The translations under genes and the position numbers were made by a program. A stretch of 64,000 nucleotides of DNA from Smaragdicoccus niigatensis DSM 44881 = NBRC 103563 (GTDB lineage: Bacteria; Actinomycetota; Actinomycetes; Mycobacteriales; Mycobacteriaceae), in the NCBI RefSeq assembly GCF_000380645.1, contig NZ_AQXZ01000018.1, forward strand, positions 248,001-312,000. The letters are read 5' to 3'. A model generated the notes under the pieces. The model worked only from the letters and a program-made list of their open reading frames with translations. It did no database searches and was not told where the DNA came from. This document shows positions 40,573-49,474 of this stretch, piece after piece. Numbering within the stretch: the stretch's first letter is position 1; each line of letters begins with the position of its first letter.

Positions 40573-41412
40573 ATGCTCACTCAGACGCTCCCCGACTGCG
40601 AACTCGCCCAGACGGGCTTCGACCCGCTGTTTCTCTCCACCCCGCTCGACGTGCCGAGCCTCGACGTGGCACTGCACGCGGACACCTTCGCCCTCGACGG
40701 GTCCGAAGTGATTCCTTACACGCATTTCTCGCTCGCGCTGTCGAAGACGCGACGATTTCCGCGGTGGGTCGCCTGGAACATCGACGGCGGCAACCTCAAG
40801 AAGCTCAACCGCGCCGGAATACCGTTCACGAAGGACCCGCGAATTCCGGCCGAATTCCAGACCGGAAACGAGCTTTACAGCAACAACCGCGTCGATCGTG
40901 GACATATCGCGCGTCGTGCGGACCTCCTGTGGGGACCGCTCCCGGAAGCCGACCGCGCGAACACGGACTCGTTTTACTACACGAACATCACTCCGCAGAT
41001 GGATGACTTCAACCAGAGCGCGAAGCAAGGCCTGTGGGGCGAGTTGGAGAACGCGGTGTTCGACGAGGTCGATGTCCAGAATCTACGGATTTCCGTTTTC
41101 GGCGGACCGATCTTCCACGACGATGACCGCGTCTATCGAGGCACGAAGATCCCGCGGGAATTCTTCAAGATCATCGTTTTCGCGGAAGGCGGCACCCTCA
41201 AGGCGCGCGCCTTCGTCCTCACCCAGAATCTCGACGAACTCGAGGCCTTCGCACTCGACGAATTCCGGGTCTACCAGGTCGCGGTCGGCGAGGTCGAACA
41301 GCGCACTGGACTGCAGTTCGCCACGGAGATCCGAGTCGCCGACACCTTCGCTGAGGTCGAGGCATTCGGGCCGCGCCCGCCGCTCAACAGCCTCTCCGAC
41401 ATCCGCTGGTGA
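40573..41412 (+). CDS. DNA/RNA non-specific endonuclease without signal peptide
   Basis: A 279-residue His-Me finger nuclease (EndoG/NUC type). Catalytic motif VDRGHIARR (DRGH at 108-111, His111 general base) and Mg2+-binding FNQSAKQ (Asn about 147) are visible; the usual DRGHxxP lacks its proline. The motif GDGGN-like WNIDGGNLK precedes. No signal peptide, unlike secreted EndA/NucA-type enzymes. ATG 40573 is chosen because the promoter and site d lie immediately upstream. 37 bp before the protease/hydrolase gene, so same operon. Would degrade DNA and RNA in the compartment where it is made. Confidence 0.85.
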   Translation: MLTQTLPDCELAQTGFDPLFLSTPLDVPSLDVALHADTFALDGSEVIPYTHFSLALSKTRRFPRWVAWNIDGGNLKKLNRAGIPFTKDPRIPAEFQTGNELYSNNRVDRGHIARRADLLWGPLPEADRANTDSFYYTNITPQMDDFNQSAKQGLWGELENAVFDEVDVQNLRISVFGGPIFHDDDRVYRGTKIPREFFKIIVFAEGGTLKARAFVLTQNLDELEAFALDEFRVYQVAVGEVEQRTGLQFATEIRVADTFAEVEAFGPRPPLNSLSDIRW

Positions 41413-41449
41413 GAAGACCACGGGCACTCGAGACATATGGAGCAACACC

Positions 41450-43432
41450 ATGACCATCGACGACTTCACGATGTCGCGGGGCGACCAGGTGGACGCCGCC
41501 ACGCGGCGATACGCCCAGTCCGAATCACAGCGAGCCGCGACCGAAGTACGGCGAAACAAGGCCGGACACACAGTCGTGGACACGCACGACCAGATCGTCG
41601 CCCGGGCCACCCGACTCCTGAAGAACGGCGAGATTCCGGCCCAGGCGGTGATCGACGTCGGCCGCGAGGAACTCGACGCGGATGCCGCGCTTGAGCGCAT
41701 CATCGGCGCGGCAAACGAATCACAGCCGGTCAGCTTCCTTCCCCGCGGCACCCGTGCTGCCTCGGCGGTCGCTCGAATTTCATTGTCCGCCAACGGTGGC
41801 GAGACTCCCCAGGGCACCGGTTCGCTGGTGTCGCCGCGGTTGCTGCTCACGAACAACCACGTGCTGCCGGACGTGGTGACCGCCGGGACTGCGGTGATCG
41901 AATTCGGCGCCGAGATTGGCGTCGACAATGCGCCGGCCGCGTGCACGCGATTTCGGCTGGACCCGGACACGTTCTTCGTGACGGACAAGCACCTCGATTA
42001 CACGCTCGTCCTGGTGGCGCCGCGCGACGATGGCACAACCGCGGGTCAGGTCGTCGGCTGGTTCAATCCGCTGATCGCGCAGACGGGCAAGATCGTGATC
42101 GGCGAAGCGATGAACATCATCGGCCACCCGATGGGACGGTTCAAGGAAATCTCGATCCGCGACAACCGACTCGAGGCTCAACTCGACGAATTCCTGCACT
42201 ACACGGCCGACACCCTGCCGGGGAACTCCGGCTCACCGGTCTTCAATGATCAGTGGGAAGTGGTGGCGCTCCATCACGCGGGCGTGAAGAAGAAGGACGA
42301 TCAAGGCCGTGTCCTGCGTAAGGACGGCAAGGTATGGCAGCCGGGGGACGGCGAGGACGCCATCGAGTGGGCGGCCAACGAGGGCGCGCGGGTGAGCGTG
42401 ATCCTCAAAAACCTGGCCGACCGGAACCTGACGCCGACACAGCAAGACATCCTCGCGGAACTCGGACGGCAGGCCCGGGTCGCCGCCACGCCCGCCGCCG
42501 CACCAGCGCCCGCTACCGAACCCCAGCCCGCCACCGAGAAGGTCCCCGCGCCCATTCTTTCCGGCGTCAGTGCCCGGCCGGGTGCGTTCGGCGGGAAGCG
42601 CAGCATGGTCTTCATCCACGGCCGGAGTCAGCAGGGACACGACCCCGAACTGCTCCGGCGCGCGTGGACAGCAGGTTTGAACAAGGGACTCACGCTCGCC
42701 GGCGTGAGTACGGTCGAGCCGGCGGACATCTACTTTCCGTTTTATGGCGATCGGCTTGTCGAAGATCTCGGGGCGAAGGAATCGATCACCGATGACCTCG
42801 GCTCAGGCGGCCTGTTCGCCCAGATGATCGCGGAGGCCGCCGAGAACGCCGGAATGCCGCCGGACGGCGAAGTCGAGGCACCCGAAAGCCTCGGATCGTT
42901 TGGCAGTGGCGTGGTGAGCAAAATACGCACACAGTTGGCCTGGCTCGCGGCCCGCAGCGGCCTGGACGACGCGATCATCGAGACGATCTTCAAAGACGTT
43001 GCGGCCTATCTCGACAACGAGGAGACCCGCGAGAATGTCCTCGACACCGTTGCCGCCGACCTTCCATCGTCCGGGCCGATCGTCCTCGTCAGCCACAGTC
43101 TCGGCACGGTCGTCGCGATGGACCTCCTGACCCGGCTGTCCAGCAACGTCGAGGTGACGCTCATGGTGACCGCGGGCAGTCCGTTGGGACTCGACGCGGT
43201 GTACAAGAAGCTGCTGATCCACGGTCCGACCCGGCCCAGCCGCGTCGGCAAGTGGCTGAACACGTGGTATGCGGGCGATCCGATTGCCATCGGATGCCCG
43301 CTCCGGAAGTCCTGGGGTCCGAACCTGCTCGAGATGAACGTCGAGAACCCGAAGGCCCATGCTCATGACATCGCGGAGTACCTTGCGCACCCGGAGGTCG
43401 CCGAGACGATCCACGAAGGTCTGATCAAATGA
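41450..43432 (+). CDS. Trypsin-like protease fused to alpha/beta-hydrolase (lipase-like)
   Basis: A 660-residue fusion. Residues 1-100 are charged and helical, a possible adaptor domain. Residues 100-335 are an S1-type protease: His137 (LTNNHVL), Asp183 (HLDYTLVLV), Ser260 (LPGNSGSPVF). A Pro/Ala linker (346-366) leads to an alpha/beta-hydrolase from 385: oxyanion VFIHGRSQQG, nucleophile elbow VSHSLGTVV (Ser550), acid near WYAGDP, and a final His in NPKAHAHDI. No signal peptide. SD GGAG. It follows the nuclease by 37 bp. Protease-esterase fusions of this kind are described in prokaryotic conflict and cell-death systems; role here is inferred. Confidence 0.83.
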   Translation: MTIDDFTMSRGDQVDAATRRYAQSESQRAATEVRRNKAGHTVVDTHDQIVARATRLLKNGEIPAQAVIDVGREELDADAALERIIGAANESQPVSFLPRGTRAASAVARISLSANGGETPQGTGSLVSPRLLLTNNHVLPDVVTAGTAVIEFGAEIGVDNAPAACTRFRLDPDTFFVTDKHLDYTLVLVAPRDDGTTAGQVVGWFNPLIAQTGKIVIGEAMNIIGHPMGRFKEISIRDNRLEAQLDEFLHYTADTLPGNSGSPVFNDQWEVVALHHAGVKKKDDQGRVLRKDGKVWQPGDGEDAIEWAANEGARVSVILKNLADRNLTPTQQDILAELGRQARVAATPAAAPAPATEPQPATEKVPAPILSGVSARPGAFGGKRSMVFIHGRSQQGHDPELLRRAWTAGLNKGLTLAGVSTVEPADIYFPFYGDRLVEDLGAKESITDDLGSGGLFAQMIAEAAENAGMPPDGEVEAPESLGSFGSGVVSKIRTQLAWLAARSGLDDAIIETIFKDVAAYLDNEETRENVLDTVAADLPSSGPIVLVSHSLGTVVAMDLLTRLSSNVEVTLMVTAGSPLGLDAVYKKLLIHGPTRPSRVGKWLNTWYAGDPIAIGCPLRKSWGPNLLEMNVENPKAHAHDIAEYLAHPEVAETIHEGLIK

Positions 43433-43475
43433 TGGACAGTCCGGAGCGCCACGACAATTAAAGATTCAGGCGGCG

Positions 43476-43512
43476 ACCTGGCGGTTTAGTATCAAATTCA
43501 TGGCCGCCAGGT
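43476..43512. promoter_or_regulatory. 9-bp inverted repeat flanking the LAL regulator start
   Basis: ACCTGGCGG (43476-43484) and CCGCCAGGT (43504-43512), perfect arms, spacer 19. The spacer holds TAGTAT (43487-43492), a good -10 hexamer eight bases before ATG 43500, so the transcript is probably leaderless. The right arm lies within the first codons. Both a repressor binding here and a 5' mRNA hairpin covering the start could control expression. Confidence 0.6.
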
Positions 43513-46115
43513 GGCAGTGGATTGAACGGCCGTCTGAGGCGAGAACAATGCGGTCGGCCCTCACCGACGGCACCGCGTGCGGAGTCATGCTCGTTGGCCC
43601 TCCCGGCGTCGGCAAAACTGCTTTGGCGCGCGCGGTCACCCAATCCTTGTCGCCCAAGCCGCTCTGGGTCGCGGGCACCGAGTGCGCTCGCAGCATTCCG
43701 CTCGGAGTTTTCGCACACTTGTTGGAGTCGACGGGTTCCCGGGATCCGGCGGCTTTGGTCGCGGCCGCTCGCAACGCCGTCGTCGCCGACGGGCATAGCC
43801 TCATCGTCGTCGACGACGCCCAGCTGGTGGACGATCTCTCCGCGACTCTCCTGCATCAGGTCGCCATCGATCGCGCCGCGCGCATCGTCGCCACCGTTCG
43901 CAGCGGTGAACCGGTACCGGACGCGATCACCGCGATGTGGAAAGACGGTCACCTCAAGCGAATCGAGCTGCAGCCGTTCACGAAGGAGCAAAGCGTAGAG
44001 CTCATCGAATCCGTCCTCGGTGGGCAGCTCGAGGGTTTGAGTGCCGACGTGATCTGGGAGTCGTCAGGTGGGAATGCACTCTTCATCCGGCATCTTGTCG
44101 AAGGTGGACTCGATGCCGGGCGACTGACCGAGGTCGGCGGCGTCTGGCAGTTGCGTGGCGAAACCGTCGTCACGTCGGGCCTGACGGCACTCCTCGAGGA
44201 ACGCATCCTGGGGATCGGCAAAGCCGAGTCCGCGCTGCGGTTGTTGGCGTTCTGTGAGCCGCTGAACATCGACGTGTTGTGTGAACTCGCCGGTGAGGAA
44301 GCGGTCGACACTGCGGAACTGCACGGCTTGATTCGCCTGATCGACGACGGACGCCGCATCGATGCCCGCTTCAGTCACCCGTTGATCGGCGACGTGATCC
44401 GATCCCGCACCGGCACGGTCTCGGCCCGCAAGATCCGCGGCCAGCTCGTTCGTTCGCTGCGCGATCGGGAGAGTGGCACACCCGGCGGGCGGATCCGGCT
44501 CGCCGAGCTCTACCTACGCAGCGATCAGACTCCCGACACCCAACTGCTCGTCACCGCAGCCAAAGACGCGATATCGCTCTCGAACCTCGAATCCGGCGAA
44601 GCCATCGCGCGCGGTGCGCTCGAGCGCGGGGGAGGCTTGGCGGCCGCGGAACTCCTGTCCCGTGCGCTGCTGTGGCAAGGCCATCCCAACCAGGCCGACG
44701 AAACGCTGGCGGCCTTCGGTTCTGATGCACTCAATGAGCTGGAATTGGTGCGCTGGGGTTTGACTCGGGTCGCCAACGTGTTCTGGTCGATGGGTGCGGT
44801 GGAGCGCGCTGACTCGATTCTGGCGCAACTGCGGGAGAAGGTACGTCACCCCAGCCTGCGTCTGGTCGTGGACGGCGTCGCATCGGCAATGCGGGTGCAC
44901 GAGAACAAGTTCAGTCAAGGTCTCGCCGAAGCAGAGGCGGTGCTCGCGGACCCGCAGTCACCGAAACAGGCCATCGAGTGGGCCGCGTACGGTGCGGGCC
45001 TGGCGCTGCCGGTCGCGGGGCGAGGTGGCGAATTCGAAGCGATCGCCGACCGGTGCCGCACCGAACAGCGCGCAACGGACGGAATGATCCGCGTCATGAT
45101 CCGCTACGGCGAAGTCTTGGCGCTCACCACGATCGGCGAACTGGACCGCGCCGACGCCAAGGCCGCCGAGTACGCCGTCTTCTCGTCGGCCGGACAGGCC
45201 GTCGCGTGGGCGATCTCGAAGGGGATCGCCGGCACCGTGGCCTTGGGCAGGGGCCATCTCGCCGAGGTTGTCGCACTCATCGAACAGGCTCTTGCCGCGA
45301 TGTCGGCCGAGGTGCCGCTGCCGTGGCGTTTGCCCGCGATGATCTTGTTGGCGAAGGCATATGCGGGGCTCGGGCGTGCGGACGATTCCGCACGTGTGTT
45401 GGCGGAGACGCAGGCACACACCGGCGGACACATGGCTATCCACGAACCGCACCTCATGTTGGCGCGGGCGTGGGCCGCTGCGGCCGAGGACGCACCACAA
45501 CGCGCCATCGACATTGCGCGCAGAGCCGCGGAAAAGGCACGCAACTCCGGACAGCTTGCCGCCGAAGCAGACGCACTGCATTCCGCGGCTCGCTTCGGAG
45601 ATCGTGCCGTAGCTGGTCGGCTTGCGCAGTTGGCCGAGGTTGTCGACGGCAAGCTCGTTAAGATCCAGGCGCGGCACGCGGCGGCCGTGGCCGCCTCGGA
45701 CGGCGCAGCCCTTGATGCGGTCAGCCGGGAATTCGAAACGGTGGGTGCCCTGTTGTCGGCCGCCGATGCGGCCGCGCAAGCCGCGGCCAGGCACGACCAA
45801 ACCGGTGACCGTCAGCGCCTTGCAGAATCCGGCGGACGCGCCACGCGACTCGCGGCCTTATGCGGCGGTGCCGCCACGCCGGCGATTCGATCCGCCGCAC
45901 ATCCGCTGCCACTCACCGCACGTGAACTGGAAATCGCGACCTTGGTGGCCGCCGACCTGACCAATCGACAGATCGCGAATCGCCTGACGCTGTCGGTGCG
46001 TACGGTCGAAGGCCACGTCTACCGGGCCTGCTTCAAACTCGACGTCGCCGATCGCGACGGTCTCGCGAAGGTGATCCGACAGGAAAGGGTCGACGCATCG
46101 GCCCCTCGGCCCTAG
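43500..46115 (+). CDS. LAL-family (AAA/LuxR) transcriptional regulator
   Basis: An 871-residue large ATP-binding LuxR regulator. N terminus: Walker A GPPGVGKT (33-40) and Walker B LIVVDDAQ (101-108) of an ATPase; middle about 400-790 is a helical TPR-like repeat array; C terminus (about 805-865) is a LuxR HTH (TARELEIATLVAADLTNRQI, then VRTVEGHVYRA). LAL proteins are usually cluster-linked activators, sensing small molecules or ATP. It sits at the end of the hydrolase/COX-like cluster, on the same strand, and its own start lies inside an inverted repeat. Binding of the GTAG-N4-CTAC palindromes by its HTH is an inference. Confidence 0.88.
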   Translation: MAARWQWIERPSEARTMRSALTDGTACGVMLVGPPGVGKTALARAVTQSLSPKPLWVAGTECARSIPLGVFAHLLESTGSRDPAALVAAARNAVVADGHSLIVVDDAQLVDDLSATLLHQVAIDRAARIVATVRSGEPVPDAITAMWKDGHLKRIELQPFTKEQSVELIESVLGGQLEGLSADVIWESSGGNALFIRHLVEGGLDAGRLTEVGGVWQLRGETVVTSGLTALLEERILGIGKAESALRLLAFCEPLNIDVLCELAGEEAVDTAELHGLIRLIDDGRRIDARFSHPLIGDVIRSRTGTVSARKIRGQLVRSLRDRESGTPGGRIRLAELYLRSDQTPDTQLLVTAAKDAISLSNLESGEAIARGALERGGGLAAAELLSRALLWQGHPNQADETLAAFGSDALNELELVRWGLTRVANVFWSMGAVERADSILAQLREKVRHPSLRLVVDGVASAMRVHENKFSQGLAEAEAVLADPQSPKQAIEWAAYGAGLALPVAGRGGEFEAIADRCRTEQRATDGMIRVMIRYGEVLALTTIGELDRADAKAAEYAVFSSAGQAVAWAISKGIAGTVALGRGHLAEVVALIEQALAAMSAEVPLPWRLPAMILLAKAYAGLGRADDSARVLAETQAHTGGHMAIHEPHLMLARAWAAAAEDAPQRAIDIARRAAEKARNSGQLAAEADALHSAARFGDRAVAGRLAQLAEVVDGKLVKIQARHAAAVAASDGAALDAVSREFETVGALLSAADAAAQAAARHDQTGDRQRLAESGGRATRLAALCGGAATPAIRSAAHPLPLTARELEIATLVAADLTNRQIANRLTLSVRTVEGHVYRACFKLDVADRDGLAKVIRQERVDASAPRP

Positions 46116-46385
46116 TCAGCTGTCGAAGCCCGCGTCGAGATCGGCGGCCGAATACTGACGGAACGCGATGTGCGTCGACGTCGACTCCACACCCGCGAGC
46201 CGGTTGATGCCATCGGTGACGATCGCGGCGATGTTCTCGTGGTTCCGCACCCAGACCTTGGCGATGAGATCGATGTCGCCGGCGCACGACCACACCTCCG
46301 TGACGCCCTCGATGTTCGCCACGGCTTGCGCGGTCTCCGGAATCCGGTGCACGTTGGCTTTGATCAGGACGATGGCGGTGATCAC
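46116..46385 (-). CDS. Stand-alone Lrp/AsnC effector domain (RAM) protein
   Basis: An 89-residue protein with only the alpha/beta C-terminal RAM domain of Lrp/AsnC regulators (VTEVWSCAGDIDLIAKVWVR, IVTDGINRLAGVEST) and no HTH. Such proteins form multimers that bind amino acids or act as co-regulators of full-length Lrp proteins. The stop abuts that of the LAL gene. ATG 46385. Confidence 0.85.
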   Translation of the reverse strand: MITAIVLIKANVHRIPETAQAVANIEGVTEVWSCAGDIDLIAKVWVRNHENIAAIVTDGINRLAGVESTSTHIAFRQYSAADLDAGFDS

Positions 46386-46430
46386 TGTCGGGTGCCTCCC
46401 TTTGGGGTGTGGCTCAACTCTATTCGCGGG

Positions 46431-47303
46431 TCACTTGGACAGCCGTCGTTTCATGAACCCGTCGATTGCGGCGGGTCGGAAACTGTTGATCGCGTGCGCG
46501 GCCAGCCCGATGCGGGGTGCGATTCGGATCGGCCGGGTTTGCGCGGCGGTCACCATCCAGTCCGCAGCTTCCTCGGCGCTGAGTCCCGTCCGCTTCTCGA
46601 ACGCGCGGGTGGGCGCCGACATGGCGGTTTTGACCAGCGGGTAGAAAATCGTCGTCGAGTGCACGCCGAACCGGAACCACTCCGTTTCCGCAATCCGGCT
46701 GATCGACGACAGCGCGGCCTTCGATGCGTTGTAGACACCAAACAGCGGCGGCGACTCCATGAGGACACCCCAGGTGGCGACGTTGATGATGTGACCGTCG
46801 CCGCGCTCGCGCATTCCGGGCGCGAAGCCGCGCATCAACCGCAGGGGAGCGTAATAGTTCAAGGTGATCATGCGCTCGACGTCGTGCCAGCGATCGAGAG
46901 ACTCGGCCAACGGCCGACGGATCGAATGAGCCGCATTGTTGATGAGAATGTCGACGCCGCCATGGTCGCTCTCGACGCGAGCGACGAGTTCATCGATGGC
47001 AGTCAGATCGCCGAGGTCGCAGGAGTAGGCGGTCGCCGAACCACCCGTAGCCGTGATCTGGCTGACCAGTGCATCGAGCAGGTCCTGCCTCCGCGCGACC
47101 ACCACGACGTGTGCTCCGAGTTCAGCGAACTTCACGGCAGCGGCTGCACCAATCCCGGCCGAGGAGCCGGTGATGAGGACGCGCTTGCCTGTCAGATCCA
47201 CGATGTCGCTGTCGGACCGGCGCAATAGTCGCGGTACGGCCGGGGGCCGTTGCAAGGTCAGCGCGGTGAACTCCGTGAGCCGCGTCCGCCAGTCATTGGT
47301 CAT
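46431..47303 (-). CDS. Short-chain dehydrogenase/reductase
   Basis: A 290-residue SDR. NAD(P)-binding VLITGSSAGIGAAAA (about 42-56), NAAHS (NAAG equivalent), and catalytic YNASKAALS (Tyr and Lys). The catalytic serine, normally second in an SS pair before Trp/Gly, appears as Thr in INVATWGV, an uncommon replacement. SDRs with these motifs reduce fatty-acyl or steroid ketones. Start ATG 47303 is the first sensible one; no clear ribosome binding site. Confidence 0.85.
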   Translation of the reverse strand: MTNDWRTRLTEFTALTLQRPPAVPRLLRRSDSDIVDLTGKRVLITGSSAGIGAAAAVKFAELGAHVVVVARRQDLLDALVSQITATGGSATAYSCDLGDLTAIDELVARVESDHGGVDILINNAAHSIRRPLAESLDRWHDVERMITLNYYAPLRLMRGFAPGMRERGDGHIINVATWGVLMESPPLFGVYNASKAALSSISRIAETEWFRFGVHSTTIFYPLVKTAMSAPTRAFEKRTGLSAEEAADWMVTAAQTRPIRIAPRIGLAAHAINSFRPAAIDGFMKRRLSK

Positions 47304-47408
47304 AGCATCATGCTTATCATCCCGACCGATGAGACATCGCTTACAGCGAGCATCCCGGTAGGGCGTTCCGCATGGTGGTTCGGCAGCGCGTTCGGCATGC
47401 TGGAAGAC

Positions 47409-47750
47409 ATGAATATCGAGGTCCGTACCCAAAGTTCCGATCTTGCGGCATTGGATCTCCTCGCCGCTGAACTCGAGCGGGTTGCGCAGAAGATCGTCAT
47501 CGGCGCTCTTGCGCAGACCGTGATCATGGCTCGAAAGATCGCGAACACCGTTTCGGACGGCGCTTTCGGCATCATCCAGCAGATGACCGCCGATACCGAC
47601 ACGGTCGACTTCGAACTCATCGCCAAGATCGAAGCGAAGGTCGCCGAGACCGGCACGCCGCTTCAGGACTGGATCGGCGACGCCGCGATGGGCATGCTGC
47701 GCACCGCGACGGCACCGCTCGCCCTGAACAGCTCGTCCCGCCGCAAGTAA
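47409..47750 (+). CDS. Small helical protein, unknown function
   Basis: A 113-residue mostly alpha-helical protein, hydrophobic in the middle (VIGALAQTVIMARKIANTVS) and ending LALNSSSRRK. CTGGAAGAC before ATG 47409 serves as ribosome binding site; ATG 47397 is an alternative start. Its stop abuts that of the GMC gene on the other strand. I recognise no family; codon use supports coding. Confidence 0.55.
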   Translation: MNIEVRTQSSDLAALDLLAAELERVAQKIVIGALAQTVIMARKIANTVSDGAFGIIQQMTADTDTVDFELIAKIEAKVAETGTPLQDWIGDAAMGMLRTATAPLALNSSSRRK

Positions 47751-49472
47751 CTAGCGGTCGTCCGCTTCCCGCGCCGCGTCGTACAACGGCAGGCCCATTT
47801 CCGCGCGCAGTTCATCGGCCGCCCGCTCCGCGAACATCGAGATCGTCAGGAATGGGTTGACGCCGACCGCGCGCGGAACAACGGAACCGTCGATGACGTA
47901 CAGCCCGTCGTTGACCGTGCCATCCTTCCGGAAGACCCGCCCGGCATGGTCGACGACGCCGCCGTCCACATTGTCGGCAGTGGTGCAGCCACCAATCGGG
48001 TGAGCGGTGATCAAATGGTTGCCGAACATGGTGTTCGCCCACCAGGGATTCTTGATGTAGGTACCGCCGATCGCCTCGACCGCCGGCTTGAGAACCGCGT
48101 CGACATCCTTGTACATCCGCTCGGTCGGTGCGCCGGGCCAGTCGATTCCCGCAGTTCCGTCGTCCTTGAGGACGAGTTCGCCGTCGGAGTTGTCGTGGAC
48201 CATGATGAGGAAGCCCAGCGAGTGGTTCATCGCGCCGTCCTCATTCCATTGAACGTCCTTGCGCCAGCGGTTCACCTTCGCGGGACGAAGGTCCGGATAT
48301 TTGACCGTCGCAAGTCCCATCAACCCGACTCGGAAGACGTCGACTAGCGCGCGGGGGATCGAAAGGTCTTCGACCGTGAACCGCTTACGAAGATCCGCCT
48401 GGTCCGCCCCGAAGCGCATCACTGAGGTGATGCTCGGTCCGCACTTGAGTTGGGCGCGCTGGCCACCCTCGGTCGTCGACCACGCTTGAGTGTCCGTGCG
48501 CCGGTCGGTGTTGTACGCGATCCCGAAGCTGTCGCCGTTTCCACTGAAGTTCTTGCCCAATCGCGGTGACACATTGAGCCCGTTCTTCTGCGAGCGCATC
48601 AGGATGGCATTGGTGCCCATCGTTCCCGCGGCGAGGACGACGCGTTTCGATCTGAGCTCGAACGGGGTCGTCGTGGTGCCGCGGTTTCCCGACCTGCGGA
48701 CGCCCGTGACCTTCCATCGCCCATCCGACAGTTCGGCAACCTGGTCAACCTCGATGCGCGTGTGCATTTCGACGCCGAAGTGGTGCGCCATCGGCAGGTA
48801 GTTGGTCATCAAGGTGTTCTTGGAGAACGAGTTGTCGCCGGTACCGTCGTTGCCGTGCATCGGGCAGGGCTTGCGCTGCACTCCGTAGCGAGTGACGCGC
48901 TCCTCCTTGTTGACGGTGATGTTCAGAGGCTGTGCCTTGACTCCCGCGTTTTTCGCGATCTCCGAGAACACCTCGACCCTGGCCAGATCCTCGCCCTCGG
49001 CAAACTTGTTGGCACCCATCATGGATGCGGCCCGGTCGAAGTAGGTCTGCAGCTCACCGATCCCGTTCGGATCCCGCTCGACCGCCTCGCGGAACGGCTT
49101 CGGCCACGACGCGAGGAACACTTCGCGGTCCGGAACGATGGCCACGTTGAAGTTCATCAAAGACGTGCCGCCGAGTCCGCTGGCTCGGATGACATCCACA
49201 TCGGCGTTTCGGTCGACTTGGAAGATGCCCAGCGGATTTATCGTCGAGCGGACCTTGGCAATTGCGGATTCCTGGGACTCGGGAAATGCGCCCGTCGGGT
49301 GCTCGTCTCCTTGTTCCAGGATCGCGATGCGCAGGTTCGCCTGCGCGGCATCGTTGGCGATTCCGAGCCGGGCTGCGGTGATCGCGCCACCGTAGCCCGA
49401 TCCGATGATGACGACGTCGTACTCGGACGCCAGTGCGTCGGGCGCGCTCGCGAGTCTCTCGGCGGTGGTCAT
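47751..49472 (-). CDS. GMC-family FAD oxidoreductase, cholesterol-oxidase-like
   Basis: A 573-residue glucose-methanol-choline oxidoreductase, near cholesterol oxidase in length and motifs: FAD fold VVIIGSGYGGAITAARL (about 20-36), the GMC segments GLGGTSLMN and GTMGTNAI, and a C-terminal active-site block HPIGGCTTA and VNPFLTIS. Oxidises a sterol or alcohol with FAD. No secretion signal, so probably intracellular. ATG 49472 is two bases from the stop of the upstream 171-residue gene. Near a divergent TetR gene with an operator between them. Confidence 0.87.
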   Translation of the reverse strand: MTTAERLASAPDALASEYDVVIIGSGYGGAITAARLGIANDAAQANLRIAILEQGDEHPTGAFPESQESAIAKVRSTINPLGIFQVDRNADVDVIRASGLGGTSLMNFNVAIVPDREVFLASWPKPFREAVERDPNGIGELQTYFDRAASMMGANKFAEGEDLARVEVFSEIAKNAGVKAQPLNITVNKEERVTRYGVQRKPCPMHGNDGTGDNSFSKNTLMTNYLPMAHHFGVEMHTRIEVDQVAELSDGRWKVTGVRRSGNRGTTTTPFELRSKRVVLAAGTMGTNAILMRSQKNGLNVSPRLGKNFSGNGDSFGIAYNTDRRTDTQAWSTTEGGQRAQLKCGPSITSVMRFGADQADLRKRFTVEDLSIPRALVDVFRVGLMGLATVKYPDLRPAKVNRWRKDVQWNEDGAMNHSLGFLIMVHDNSDGELVLKDDGTAGIDWPGAPTERMYKDVDAVLKPAVEAIGGTYIKNPWWANTMFGNHLITAHPIGGCTTADNVDGGVVDHAGRVFRKDGTVNDGLYVIDGSVVPRAVGVNPFLTISMFAERAADELRAEMGLPLYDAAREADDR

Positions 49473-49474
49473 TG

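Noticed and set aside
46170-47228. 352-residue plus-strand frame opposite the RAM and SDR genes
   Set aside because: Asp/Arg/Val-rich shadow with no domain; SDR motifs are on the minus strand.
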